NCBI GenBank assembly: GCA_029392055.1
Contig: CP113928.1
Location: forward strand, 804,501 to 868,500
Direction of reading: 5' to 3'
Source of the DNA: Leuconostocaceae bacterium ESL0723
GTDB lineage: Bacteria > Bacillota > Bacilli > Lactobacillales > Lactobacillaceae
DNA: 64,000 nt
Shown here: positions 8,067 to 15,101 of the stretch, piece after piece
Layout: the number at the start of each line of letters is the position of its first letter
Position numbering within the stretch: position 1 is the stretch's first letter
Notes under the pieces: generated by a model
The model's database searches: none
What the model saw: only the letters and a program-made list of their open reading frames with translations
What the model was told of the DNA's origin: nothing
Translations under genes and position numbers: made by a program

Positions 8067-9039
8067 CCACAAACTCCTTAATCCCCTCTTCCACCGTTTT
8101 CACTGGCTGGTAGTGGAGCAAATCTTGGGCTTTTTTAATCGACAGGGTCTGGGTCCGACCTAGGACACTGGCCACGTAACGCGTCAGCAGTGGCTCCTGG
8201 TCCTTTTTAAAGTGCCGGTGGAAAACTTCATCCAAGTAGCCAACCCAGTACAAAAGCCGAAACGGAATGGCCTTAAATTTCAAGGGCACCCCCAACTGCT
8301 GGGTCAGAGATTCCAGCAGGTCATACATCCGGCGCGGATCACCGTTGGTGATGTTATAGGCCTGGTTAATGGCGTCCGGGTTGTTGGTTTCCACCGAGAG
8401 GCGGATGGCCTCAACGACATTATCAACATTAGTGACATCAACCCACTGCTGCTTACCCTTAGTTGGCATCGGAATCCCACCCTGGGCATTCCGTTCCAAG
8501 AGCGGCTTTAAAATGGTCTCGTCATGGGGCCCAAAAATTGCCCGGGGACGCAGAATAATATAGGGTAAACCACTCTGTCGGACTAATTCATCGGCTTCAG
8601 CCTTGGTTCGCGCGTACTCATTGGCAAAGACCGTTGGTAGTGGGTAGGTTTCGGTCACGTTTTGCGCCGTTTCGTAGCGGAAGTAAATCGAAGGAGAAGA
8701 AATCTGAATGAAGCGTTGCACGTCGGCCTGCTGACCAACGGCCAGCATGTTCTTCGTACCAACCACATTGGCCTCTTCAAACCACTCCTTGGGTCCCCAG
8801 TACTCTGACCGGGCGGCCGCATGGATAATCATATCTGGGGCCAGGTCGACTAGCTTTTTTTGGTCAGCCGGGGTCATTTTAGCCAAGTCCATGGCAATAA
8901 AGTGAACCGGGTACTTTTCCGTTAGTTCCTGCCCAATTTTCTGGTTACGGCCAATCCCGTATATTTCATATTGTGAGGACAGGTTGGCAATAAATTGCCG
9001 GCCTAGCAGACCGGTTGCGCCGGTTAGTAGTATTTTCAT
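8047..9039 (-). CDS. NAD(P)-dependent reductase/epimerase, extended SDR (OleD/3-beta-HSD-like)
   Basis: Extended short-chain dehydrogenase of 330 residues. It has the nucleotide motif GATGLLG (7-13), catalytic Tyr142-xxx-Lys146 in EYARTKAEAD, a conserved ISSPSIYF serine region near 113, and ILRPRAIFGPHDETILKP (162-179), the signature of the 3-beta-HSD/OleD branch rather than the sugar epimerases. OleD enzymes reduce the beta-keto acid made by an OleA condensing enzyme. Here the gene directly follows a KAS III-like gene (the two share base 9039), so reduction of that enzyme's product is the likely role. The equivalence to OleD is inferred from motifs and neighbourhood only. Confidence 0.83.
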   Translation of the reverse strand: MKILLTGATGLLGRQFIANLSSQYEIYGIGRNQKIGQELTEKYPVHFIAMDLAKMTPADQKKLVDLAPDMIIHAAARSEYWGPKEWFEEANVVGTKNMLAVGQQADVQRFIQISSPSIYFRYETAQNVTETYPLPTVFANEYARTKAEADELVRQSGLPYIILRPRAIFGPHDETILKPLLERNAQGGIPMPTKGKQQWVDVTNVDNVVEAIRLSVETNNPDAINQAYNITNGDPRRMYDLLESLTQQLGVPLKFKAIPFRLLYWVGYLDEVFHRHFKKDQEPLLTRYVASVLGRTQTLSIKKAQDLLHYQPVKTVEEGIKEFVDANQQG

Positions 9040-10040
9040 TAGTATTCAAAAACCAATCCTTGCATCGTCAAGCCGGCCGCAGTTCCAATCATCAGAACCT
9101 TGTCACCGCGCTTAATGTCGCCGCGGTCAATAGCCAAACTCAGGGCAGTTGGAATTGAAGCTGAAACCATGTTGCCGTGGTCGTTGATGATGTTATAGAA
9201 CTTTTCATCCGGGATATCCAGATGCTTTTTCATGATTTTCATGGCCAAACCACTCGCCTGGTGAGGAATCACCATGTCGATGTCGTCCATCTTCAAACCA
9301 GCTTCGTCCAAGAGGTTTTCTACAAAGGCTGGCACCTTCCGCATGGCCAGGCGGAAAGTCGCCTGACCATCCATGTGGAACATAAAGTCGGTCTTAGGAC
9401 GGTCTGGGTAGGTCTTAGGTGGGATGGCAGAACCACCACCACGAATTTCCGTGTCGTGAGCGCCCATGCCATAAGTAGCCATCTTGTTGGCATAAATCTT
9501 TGCCGGACCTTCTCCGTCCCGTTCCAGGATAGCGGCTGCCGATCCATCACCAAACAAAAGCGCGTTCTTAGGCTCGTCATAGTTCAATGACAGAGATGGG
9601 AGATCTGTGCTAACGACGGCTACCCGCTGGTACTTGCCCAGGTTAATCATGTTCGTCATCAGGTCAAAGGCGGTCGCAAAGCTAATGCAGGTCGCATTGA
9701 CATCATAGGCTGGAATGCCGGCTGCTTCTTCACCGTAGGCTGCCTGCAGTAAAGGCGCCGTTGCCGGAATGGCCTGGCTTGGTACCGCTGAGGCACAGAT
9801 AATCTGATCTAGGTCGGTCACCTTCAAACCAGCCCGGTCTAAGGCCTTGTCCAAGGCCGCCTTAGCTAGTTGAATACCTTCATCGTTAACGCCTTCTACT
9901 TCGGCGTAGCGCCGGGAATGAATCCCAGTTACGCGCTCAGCCCAGACTGGGTCAACGTTCATTTCCTTTGCTAAATCACTGGTCAAAACCACGTGGTCCG
10001 GTTCAGCAGTGCCCATACTTGCCAACTTCGTTGTGTACAT
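9039..10040 (-). CDS. KAS III/FabH-like condensing enzyme, first gene of the five-gene operon
   Basis: Thiolase-superfamily condensing enzyme of 333 residues. The catalytic triad is complete: Cys118 in DVNATCISFATAF, His260 in VIPHQASG and Asn290 in NDHGNMVSASIP. GIHSRRY near 39 matches the FabH substrate-tunnel arginine segment. There is no acyl carrier protein, malonyl transferase or other fab gene nearby, unlike the normal position of fabH, so this is probably a specialised condensing enzyme, comparable to OleA, rather than the housekeeping FabH. It heads the operon behind a promoter carrying an inverted repeat. It could still act on acyl-ACP from primary fatty acid synthesis. Confidence 0.87.
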   Translation of the reverse strand: MYTTKLASMGTAEPDHVVLTSDLAKEMNVDPVWAERVTGIHSRRYAEVEGVNDEGIQLAKAALDKALDRAGLKVTDLDQIICASAVPSQAIPATAPLLQAAYGEEAAGIPAYDVNATCISFATAFDLMTNMINLGKYQRVAVVSTDLPSLSLNYDEPKNALLFGDGSAAAILERDGEGPAKIYANKMATYGMGAHDTEIRGGGSAIPPKTYPDRPKTDFMFHMDGQATFRLAMRKVPAFVENLLDEAGLKMDDIDMVIPHQASGLAMKIMKKHLDIPDEKFYNIINDHGNMVSASIPTALSLAIDRGDIKRGDKVLMIGTAAGLTMQGLVFEY

Positions 10041-10086
10041 CGTGTGCCTCGCTTCTAATATTTTTTAGTTCTGAACTTACCTGGGT

Positions 10087-10119
10087 ATTCTACATTTGTT
10101 ACTAAAATATTTCAAATGT
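10087..10119 (-). promoter_or_regulatory. Promoter of the five-gene operon with inverted repeat
   Basis: TTGAAA (10110-10115) and TAGAAT (10087-10092) are spaced 17 bp apart. ACATTTG (10092-10098) and CAAATGT (10113-10119) form a perfect 7-bp inverted repeat with a 14-bp spacer that brackets the core promoter. This could be an operator. No regulator gene belongs to the operon. Confidence 0.6.
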
Positions 10120-10150
10120 TAATAATATGTTACACATAAATTTCAAAAAT

Positions 10151-10178
10151 AAAAAAGGATTCGATTAGAATCCTTTTT
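10151..10178 (-). terminator. Terminator after the DUF3278 gene
   Basis: AAAAAGGATTC and GAATCCTTTTT form an 11-bp perfect stem around a 5-nt loop. On the minus strand it is followed by a further T and TATT. It isolates the XRE/DUF3278 pair from the five-gene operon downstream. Confidence 0.8.
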
Positions 10179-10205
10179 GTTTACTCTTTGAAATTGTCAC
10201 GAATC

Positions 10206-10751
10206 TTAGTCCTGCTGGTCATCTTCTTTTGGATAGCCTGGAGTTTGACCGGGAACTGGATAGCGAAAGACACCGTACATTAAACCAGTCAGCAGGAGAC
10301 TGATTACTAGCCAAGTTAACAGGGCCCGCCAGGAGAAAATGTGCCCAAAGCGTACGCTAGCCCCATCTCCCCAGAACGTAAGGACAGGCATAAGTAACAA
10401 GAAGGCAAAGCAGCCAAGAAGGCTACCACGCAATGCGCGGTTAAAGGCCACTTTCTTGCTAGCTATTTTGTCAGAAACGTAAGCCTGATCCAGGTTCCGG
10501 TCTGTCACTATCCGGAACACTGCGATTAGTGTCAGACTCAAAACCAACAAGTCTAACCAGATCAGCCAGAGCAAGACACCAGTACCAAAGTTCAGGGCCA
10601 AAATCATCCCAATCAAGCTCGACAGGAAAGAGTAAACTGACAGGAAAATAAAGGCCACGTTACCAATCCGGCCCAGTCCCTGCTCCTTATATTCGTCTAA
10701 AACACCGTCCACACCGTAAAAGTGGCTGACTAACCAGTTATAAATTTTCAT
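10206..10751 (-). CDS. DUF3278-like membrane protein
   Basis: Small integral membrane protein of 181 residues with about four hydrophobic helices (roughly 29-54, 58-80, 108-126 and 143-160) and a charged C-terminal tail. Its sequence and partnership with an XRE regulator resemble DUF3278 proteins common in lactobacilli, whose function is not established. It overlaps the regulator by 14 bp, so the two are co-expressed. A role in envelope stress or in sensing for the regulator is possible, but nothing in the sequence shows it. Confidence 0.7.
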   Translation of the reverse strand: MKIYNWLVSHFYGVDGVLDEYKEQGLGRIGNVAFIFLSVYSFLSSLIGMILALNFGTGVLLWLIWLDLLVLSLTLIAVFRIVTDRNLDQAYVSDKIASKKVAFNRALRGSLLGCFAFLLLMPVLTFWGDGASVRFGHIFSWRALLTWLVISLLLTGLMYGVFRYPVPGQTPGYPKEDDQQD

Positions 10752-10944
10752 TTTGATTCTCCTCCCAAAACAGCGTGTTTAAATCAGTTCCCAGACAGTG
10801 ACAAATCCCAATGCAGAGGCTTAGGCTGGGATTATACTTGCCATTTTCAATCAGGTTGACCGTTTGGCGGGCAATGCCAACTGACTGGGCCAAATCTGCC
10901 TGGGTAATCCCCGCTAACTTGCGGTACTCACGCACTCGATTCAT
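10738..10944 (-). CDS. XRE-family transcriptional regulator
   Basis: A 68-residue, single-domain Cro/CI-type DNA-binding protein. The helix-turn-helix spans about residues 12-33 (ITQADLAQSVGIARQTVNLI), followed by ENGKYNPSLSLCIGICHCLG, typical of the short YozG-like subgroup. There is no sensor domain. A palindrome overlaps its own -35 box, suggesting autoregulation. The next gene, a membrane protein, overlaps it, a pairing seen repeatedly in lactic acid bacteria. The ligand or signal is unknown. Confidence 0.88.
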   Translation of the reverse strand: MNRVREYRKLAGITQADLAQSVGIARQTVNLIENGKYNPSLSLCIGICHCLGTDLNTLFWEENQNENL

Positions 10945-10965
10945 GTCCGGTCCCCCTTATCTGCT

Positions 10966-11006
10966 ATGGTATCGGTCCTAATAAATTATGTCAAATATAT
11001 ATGACA
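10966..11006 (-). promoter_or_regulatory. XRE gene promoter with putative operator
   Basis: TTGACA (10989-10994) and TACCAT (10966-10971) have a 17-bp spacer. TGTCA and TGACA arms (10989-11006, 8-bp spacer) form a palindrome covering the -35 box, the expected place for autorepression by the XRE protein. Confidence 0.65.
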
Positions 11007-11013
11007 AACAAGC

Positions 11014-11037
11014 TAAAAAAGAGCCCGCAGGCTCCAA
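11014..11037 (-). terminator. Terminator after the galactitol-type EIIC gene
   Basis: On the minus strand GGAGCC, a short loop and GGGCTC are followed by TTTTTT, six bases after the stop of the EIIC gene. Confidence 0.75.
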
Positions 11038-11042
11038 ATTAT

Positions 11043-12455
11043 TTATCCCTTTTCTGACCAGTTCTTGGCCGCCATGGTTTCTAAGTAGTGCCAAATTGCG
11101 CCTTGATGACGCCGCAACATAAATTGGGCAACCAAGTACAACACCACTAGGATTCCAATCAGGTAGAGATTACCCGTCATCCAAACCATGAAAATCAGGG
11201 TATTTAAGGGACGGGCCATGATATTGAAGCTAACCACCAAACTGGCACCAGTGGCTGCGATTACACCATAATGCGCCAGCGTCGCCGTATAAAAAGGCGC
11301 CATGTAACTGCCGGCGTACAGGCCCAGGCTCAGCCAAATCACCGCGGTCGCCAGTCCCTTGACTAGATTCCCCCGGTAAACGGCCATGACCGACTCCATC
11401 ATAAAGGGCAAGGCAATCAGGTCCACCACCGGCAGCATCCGGTTACCGGGTAGGATGACTGCCAGCACCAACATAATCGGAATTAACAGCATCCCCAGCA
11501 TCAAGCTAGCCGGTTCACCGTAGCCAATGCCATCATCTAAGGCCACAAACCAACGTTTCTTGGTGAAAATCGTCCGGCCGGCCCCATGTTGCTGGCGGTC
11601 GGTGATTTCACCGGTAATTGGCGTGAAAGCCTGACCAAAGAGCGAGGCAATCATCGGAAAGATGGTCATCACTGCGCCCAGCTGAATGGCAAAGAGCAAA
11701 ACCTGGCCCCAGGCCTTGACCGAACCCAGCTGGTTCAGATGAGCTAATAGACCCAAAACCAGCCCCAAAATAGCGCCGATAACCATTGGCTCACCAAGGA
11801 GGCCCAACTTTTTTTTCAAATTGGCTGGAGTTAAGTGCACCCGGTTTAAGCCAATCAGGTTCCACAGTGGATCAAGCAGAATAGCTGGCACCACATTTTC
11901 AATGTTATGGAGGGCGGCCACGGTGCTGTTTGGAATCTTAAAATAGTTGGCATAGCGGTCAGCTTGGACCTCGGCCAGCCAGAGCGTAATCAGCATCATA
12001 AAGACCGTTAGACTAAAGGACAGCCAGAAATTATGGGTAGCCACGTAGGCAATCGTCCCCCAAATCATAAAGCCCCAGTTTTGCCAAAGGTTGGTGGCAA
12101 AAAAGACCTTAGTGTAACCAACCAAGAAGAGCAGGATTTCCAAAATCAGGCCGACCATGAAAAAGCTAATGCCAACTGGAGAATCAAAGGCCACGATGGC
12201 GGCAGACTGCCAACCGGTATCCACAATCGACCGGTGCAGCCCGGTCATGGTTACGACCTGGTGGATGACCTTGGTAACGATTGGCGTGAAGTCAGTGATA
12301 ATCCAGGCAAAACCAGCCAGGGCGACACCAACCAAGATGGCACTGCGGACCGCCGTTGTCACCCGCACCCGCAGTCCTAAGGCCACCAAAAAAATCATGA
12401 TTGGAACTAGGACATTTTCACCCAGATCCGTAATAAAGTTTAAAAATCCCTGCAT
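11043..12455 (-). CDS. PTS galactitol-type EIIC permease (GatC-like), orphan
   Basis: Integral membrane transporter of 470 residues with about 11-12 hydrophobic segments. The sequence (NFWLSFSLTVFMMLITLWLAE, HNIENVVPAILLDPLWNLIGLN, GIGYGEPASLMLGMLLIP) fits the GatC branch of the PTS. Canonical systems need EIIA and EIIB partners, and none is encoded nearby, so it must borrow them from elsewhere or work in another way. Substrate, a hexitol or pentitol in the family, is not determined. It is divergent from the oxidoreductase gene at 12533. The 77-bp gap between them shows no convincing operator. Confidence 0.85.
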   Translation of the reverse strand: MQGFLNFITDLGENVLVPIMIFLVALGLRVRVTTAVRSAILVGVALAGFAWIITDFTPIVTKVIHQVVTMTGLHRSIVDTGWQSAAIVAFDSPVGISFFMVGLILEILLFLVGYTKVFFATNLWQNWGFMIWGTIAYVATHNFWLSFSLTVFMMLITLWLAEVQADRYANYFKIPNSTVAALHNIENVVPAILLDPLWNLIGLNRVHLTPANLKKKLGLLGEPMVIGAILGLVLGLLAHLNQLGSVKAWGQVLLFAIQLGAVMTIFPMIASLFGQAFTPITGEITDRQQHGAGRTIFTKKRWFVALDDGIGYGEPASLMLGMLLIPIMLVLAVILPGNRMLPVVDLIALPFMMESVMAVYRGNLVKGLATAVIWLSLGLYAGSYMAPFYTATLAHYGVIAATGASLVVSFNIMARPLNTLIFMVWMTGNLYLIGILVVLYLVAQFMLRRHQGAIWHYLETMAAKNWSEKG

Positions 12456-12532
12456 CTGCCTGTCTCCCCTACTAGCTGGTCCAAATAGGTGTATCCTTAG
12501 CTTGTAAAAACATTCTCAAAGGAGCTGCCCGC

Positions 12533-13108
12533 ATGAACATCTTGGTTATCTATGCCTACCCCAATCACACCGGTTTGAACTATGCCATCTTGAATCGAAT
12601 TCGAAAAAATTTAAATTCAAGGCATAAAGTTAAAATTTTAGACCTGTATGAAGATGACTTTAACCCGATTCTGGTCTTCAATCAAGCCCACCGGCGCCGT
12701 GACTTGGACCAGGAACCGGCCATGGCCCCCTACCGTAAAATGGTTCAGGAGGCCGATTTTCTCATTTTCGTTTATCCCATTTGGTGGGGTGGCATGCCGG
12801 CCATTTTGAAGGGCTTTATTGACCGGGTCTTTGTGAAGGGCTTTGCCTACCATTATCCCAACGGTGGCCTCCGACCGGAAGGACTCCTGCCAGGTAAGTC
12901 CGCCTGGATTGTCAATACCTGTGACACCCCTGGCTTCTATATTAAGCTCTTCCAGGAAGACTACGGCCGAATCTTAAAGCGCCAGGTCTTAAAGATGTGT
13001 GGCATCCGCGTGCAAAAGCACAGCCGCCTGAACTTTGTCCGCCGCTCTTCACTCGCTAAGCGGGAAAAGTTCCTGGACAAGGTTGGCAACTACGCCCGTG
13101 AAATTTAA
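12533..13108 (+). CDS. Flavodoxin-fold NAD(P)H oxidoreductase (MdaB/KefF-like), copy 1
   Basis: Cytosolic FMN or FAD enzyme of 191 residues, expected to reduce quinones or related electrophiles by two electrons. It opens with MNILVIYAYPNHTGLN, the phosphate-binding beta-loop of the family, and has the hallmark YPIWWGGMPAILKGFIDRVF near residue 81. AAAGGAG precedes the ATG. A close paralogue follows 295 bp downstream on the same strand with the same length and motifs, so this is a tandem duplication. Copy 1 is richer in G and C than copy 2. Its own terminator (13111-13140) and the second promoter mean the two copies are controlled separately. Confidence 0.88.
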   Translation: MNILVIYAYPNHTGLNYAILNRIRKNLNSRHKVKILDLYEDDFNPILVFNQAHRRRDLDQEPAMAPYRKMVQEADFLIFVYPIWWGGMPAILKGFIDRVFVKGFAYHYPNGGLRPEGLLPGKSAWIVNTCDTPGFYIKLFQEDYGRILKRQVLKMCGIRVQKHSRLNFVRRSSLAKREKFLDKVGNYAREI

Positions 13109-13110
13109 CA

Positions 13111-13140
13111 AAAAAAGCTCTGAATTCAGGGCTCTTTTTT
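13111..13140 (+). terminator. Terminator after oxidoreductase copy 1
   Basis: AAAAAAGCTCTGAATTCAGGGCTCTTTTTT contains near-complementary arms around a GAATTC centre, directly after the stop codon, followed by a T-run. Confidence 0.7.
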
Positions 13141-13254
13141 ATGCAGATGGACTCGAAAATTAGGTAGACCATTTCAAGGGCGAGGACTGCACGTTAAATA
13201 TGCCAAATCATTCTAAACTAGAAACAGTCTAAATTAGAAACGATAATCTAGATT

Positions 13255-13300
13255 AAAAAGAGCTAAAAAACCGGCAAATCGGCATTTTTTAGCTCTTTTT
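13255..13300. terminator. Long AT-rich hairpin in the gap between the two oxidoreductase genes
   Basis: AAAAAGAGCTAAAAAA and TTTTTTAGCTCTTTTT are perfect 16-bp arms around a GC-rich 14-nt centre. It can terminate in either orientation. It lies upstream of the second gene's promoter rather than in a leader, so it probably insulates that promoter. The remainder of 13141-13335 shows only short AT-rich direct repeats (CTAAACTAGAAAC, CTAAATTAGAAAC). Confidence 0.65.
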
Positions 13301-13335
13301 AGTCAAAAATTCTGAATTATTTCAGTTATTTTATG

Positions 13336-13371
13336 AGAATTTTCACCACAAATTCTAATTATGTGTATAAT
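13336..13371 (+). promoter_or_regulatory. Promoter and putative operator of oxidoreductase copy 2
   Basis: The -10 TATAAT at 13366-13371 has a TG extension (TGTGTATAAT). A weak -35 lies near 13342. AGAATTT (13336-13342) and AAATTCT (13350-13356) form a perfect 7-bp inverted repeat over the -35 region, suggesting control by a repressor encoded elsewhere. Confidence 0.65.
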
Positions 13372-13403
13372 GGCTACTATAATCTAACGAGGAGGATCTC
13401 GAC

Positions 13404-13973
13404 ATGAAAGTATTAGTCATCTATGCTTACCCTAACCATACCAGTTATAACTATGCAATTTTAGACCAGGTTAAGAAGAGCTTGGGCATTCATCACGAGG
13501 TCCAAGTCTTAGACCTTTATGAAGAAGACTTTAACCCTACCCTTTTCTTTGACCAAGAACACCGGCGTCACAACCTCAACCAAAATGAGGAAACCGCCAT
13601 TTACCGCGACATGATTAGCCAAGCCGATTTTCTGGTCTTTATCTACCCAATCTGGTGGAGTGGTATGCCAGCCATCTTAAAGGGCTTTATCGACCGCATC
13701 TTCTCCAAGGACTTCGCCTACAAGTATATTGGTGGCCATTCAATCGGCCTGCTTAAGGGCAAGGGCGCGTGGATTATCAATACCAGTGATTCCACCAACT
13801 TCTCCGCTAATTTCCTCCAGCAGGACTACGGCCAGGTCTTAAAGAAGCAAATCTTAAAAATGTGTGGTGTCAAAGTTCAACGCCACAGCCGCTTAAACTT
13901 TCTTTGTCGATCTACCCCAGACAAACGGGAAAAATTCCTCGACAAGGTTGGTCGCTACGGACAAAGAATTTAA
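13404..13973 (+). CDS. Flavodoxin-fold NAD(P)H oxidoreductase (MdaB/KefF-like), copy 2
   Basis: Paralogue of the gene at 12533, 189 residues, with the same start (KVLVIYAYPNHTSYN), the same YPIWWSGMPAILKGFIDRIF motif and the same C-terminal FLDKVGRYGQRI. Expected to be a flavin-dependent quinone or nitro reductase in the cytosol. GAGGAGG precedes the ATG with normal spacing. It has a good extended -10 promoter with an inverted repeat that copy 1 lacks, so this copy is the more likely inducible one. It ends at a bidirectional terminator shared with argF. Confidence 0.88.
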   Translation: MKVLVIYAYPNHTSYNYAILDQVKKSLGIHHEVQVLDLYEEDFNPTLFFDQEHRRHNLNQNEETAIYRDMISQADFLVFIYPIWWSGMPAILKGFIDRIFSKDFAYKYIGGHSIGLLKGKGAWIINTSDSTNFSANFLQQDYGQVLKKQILKMCGVKVQRHSRLNFLCRSTPDKREKFLDKVGRYGQRI

Positions 13974-14004
13974 TTTTTACTGGCCCATATCCTAATTAAC
14001 CCAG

Positions 14005-14036
14005 TAAAAAAAGCTGACCAACCGTCAGCTTTTTTA
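14005..14036. terminator. Bidirectional terminator between oxidoreductase copy 2 and argF
   Basis: AAAAAAGCTGAC, CAACC and GTCAGCTTTTTT form a 12-bp perfect stem with T-runs on both strands between convergent genes. Confidence 0.9.
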
Positions 14037-15101
14037 TTATGCCATTAAACTTAAATCACCCAGGGTCGCGACCATGATGGCCATGATGGCGTGTTTCCGG
14101 TTCTCAGCCTCGACAAAGTGCCGGGCCTGGGGACCATTAAAGACCTGGTTGGTGACTTCAATTCCGTCCGTACCAACCAAATCAGGGTACTTTTCATGGA
14201 GTTCCTGCGCGACTGTGGTCTTCAAATCGTGGAAGGCCGGCAGGCAGTGCAGAGTAATCAAATCCTTGCCATAGTGCTTAGAGAGCTTTAAGACTTCCTG
14301 GTTCACCTGGTAGGGCTTGAGCAGTTGCAAACGCTCAGCCCAGTTATGCTCACCCATGCTGACAAAGACATCACTGTAAATGACATTGGCGTCGGCCACG
14401 CCGGCCGCCACGTCGTCGGTAATCAGCAATTGGCTACCAGACATCCGGGCGTAGCGTTCGGCAATCCCAACCACATCTGGAGCCGGCTGCAGCGATTTAG
14501 GCGCCACGATATTGACGTTAATGCCTAGCATGGCCCCGGTCACTAGCAAAGAATTGGCCATGTTGTTGCGGCCATCACCAACAAAGGCCAAGGTAACCTG
14601 GTTGTCAATCTTGCCAAATTCTTCCTGGATAGTTAAGAAATCGGCAATCATCTGGGTTGGGTGCCACTGGTCGGACAGGCCATTCCAGACTGGAATCCGG
14701 TGACCTTCGTTGTTCACGGCATTAGCCGCCATCGATTCCATGTCATCCTGGGAGTAGCCCCGGTACTCAATGGCATCGGCCATGCCGGCAAAGACGTGGG
14801 CCGTATCGGCCACTGACTCTTTTTGACCAAACTGGCTGGCACTAGGATCAATGTAAACCGTGTTGGCCCCCAGCTCATCACCACCAATTTCAAAGGAAAG
14901 CCGGGTCCTAGTCGAGGTCTTAGCAAAGAGCAGGATTAAGTTCTTGTCGTGGAGGTACTTGGGTACCTTGCCACTGGCCTTCTTAGCCGCCTTAAGTTCA
15001 GCCGCCAAATCAACCAAAGTTTTTAACTCGGTCGGTGAAAAATCAACTTCCTTTAAGTAGGACCGTCCCTGTAGGGCGGCTACCGCTGCTTTACTGACCA
15101 T
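14037..15101 (-). CDS. argF: Ornithine carbamoyltransferase
   Basis: Transfers a carbamoyl group to ornithine to give citrulline. The 354 residues include the carbamoyl-phosphate loop STRTR (near residue 60), HPTQ (near 147) and the ornithine-binding HCLPAFHD (near 284), whose Cys separates it from aspartate transcarbamylase. It is slightly longer than typical. It is the last gene of argG-argH-argF, overlaps argH by 11 bp, and so completes an ornithine-to-arginine route. The sequence also resembles catabolic ArcB enzymes, and direction in the cell cannot be told from sequence, but no arcA, arcC or arcD is present here. Confidence 0.93.
   Translation of the reverse strand: MVSKAAVAALQGRSYLKEVDFSPTELKTLVDLAAELKAAKKASGKVPKYLHDKNLILLFAKTSTRTRLSFEIGGDELGANTVYIDPSASQFGQKESVADTAHVFAGMADAIEYRGYSQDDMESMAANAVNNEGHRIPVWNGLSDQWHPTQMIADFLTIQEEFGKIDNQVTLAFVGDGRNNMANSLLVTGAMLGINVNIVAPKSLQPAPDVVGIAERYARMSGSQLLITDDVAAGVADANVIYSDVFVSMGEHNWAERLQLLKPYQVNQEVLKLSKHYGKDLITLHCLPAFHDLKTTVAQELHEKYPDLVGTDGIEVTNQVFNGPQARHFVEAENRKHAIMAIMVATLGDLSLMA

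Noticed and set aside
13141-13254. Short direct repeats CTAAACTAGAAAC/CTAAATTAGAAAC considered as a CRISPR or mobile-element remnant
   Set aside because: Only two imperfect copies, no spacers of regular length, no cas genes or terminal repeats.
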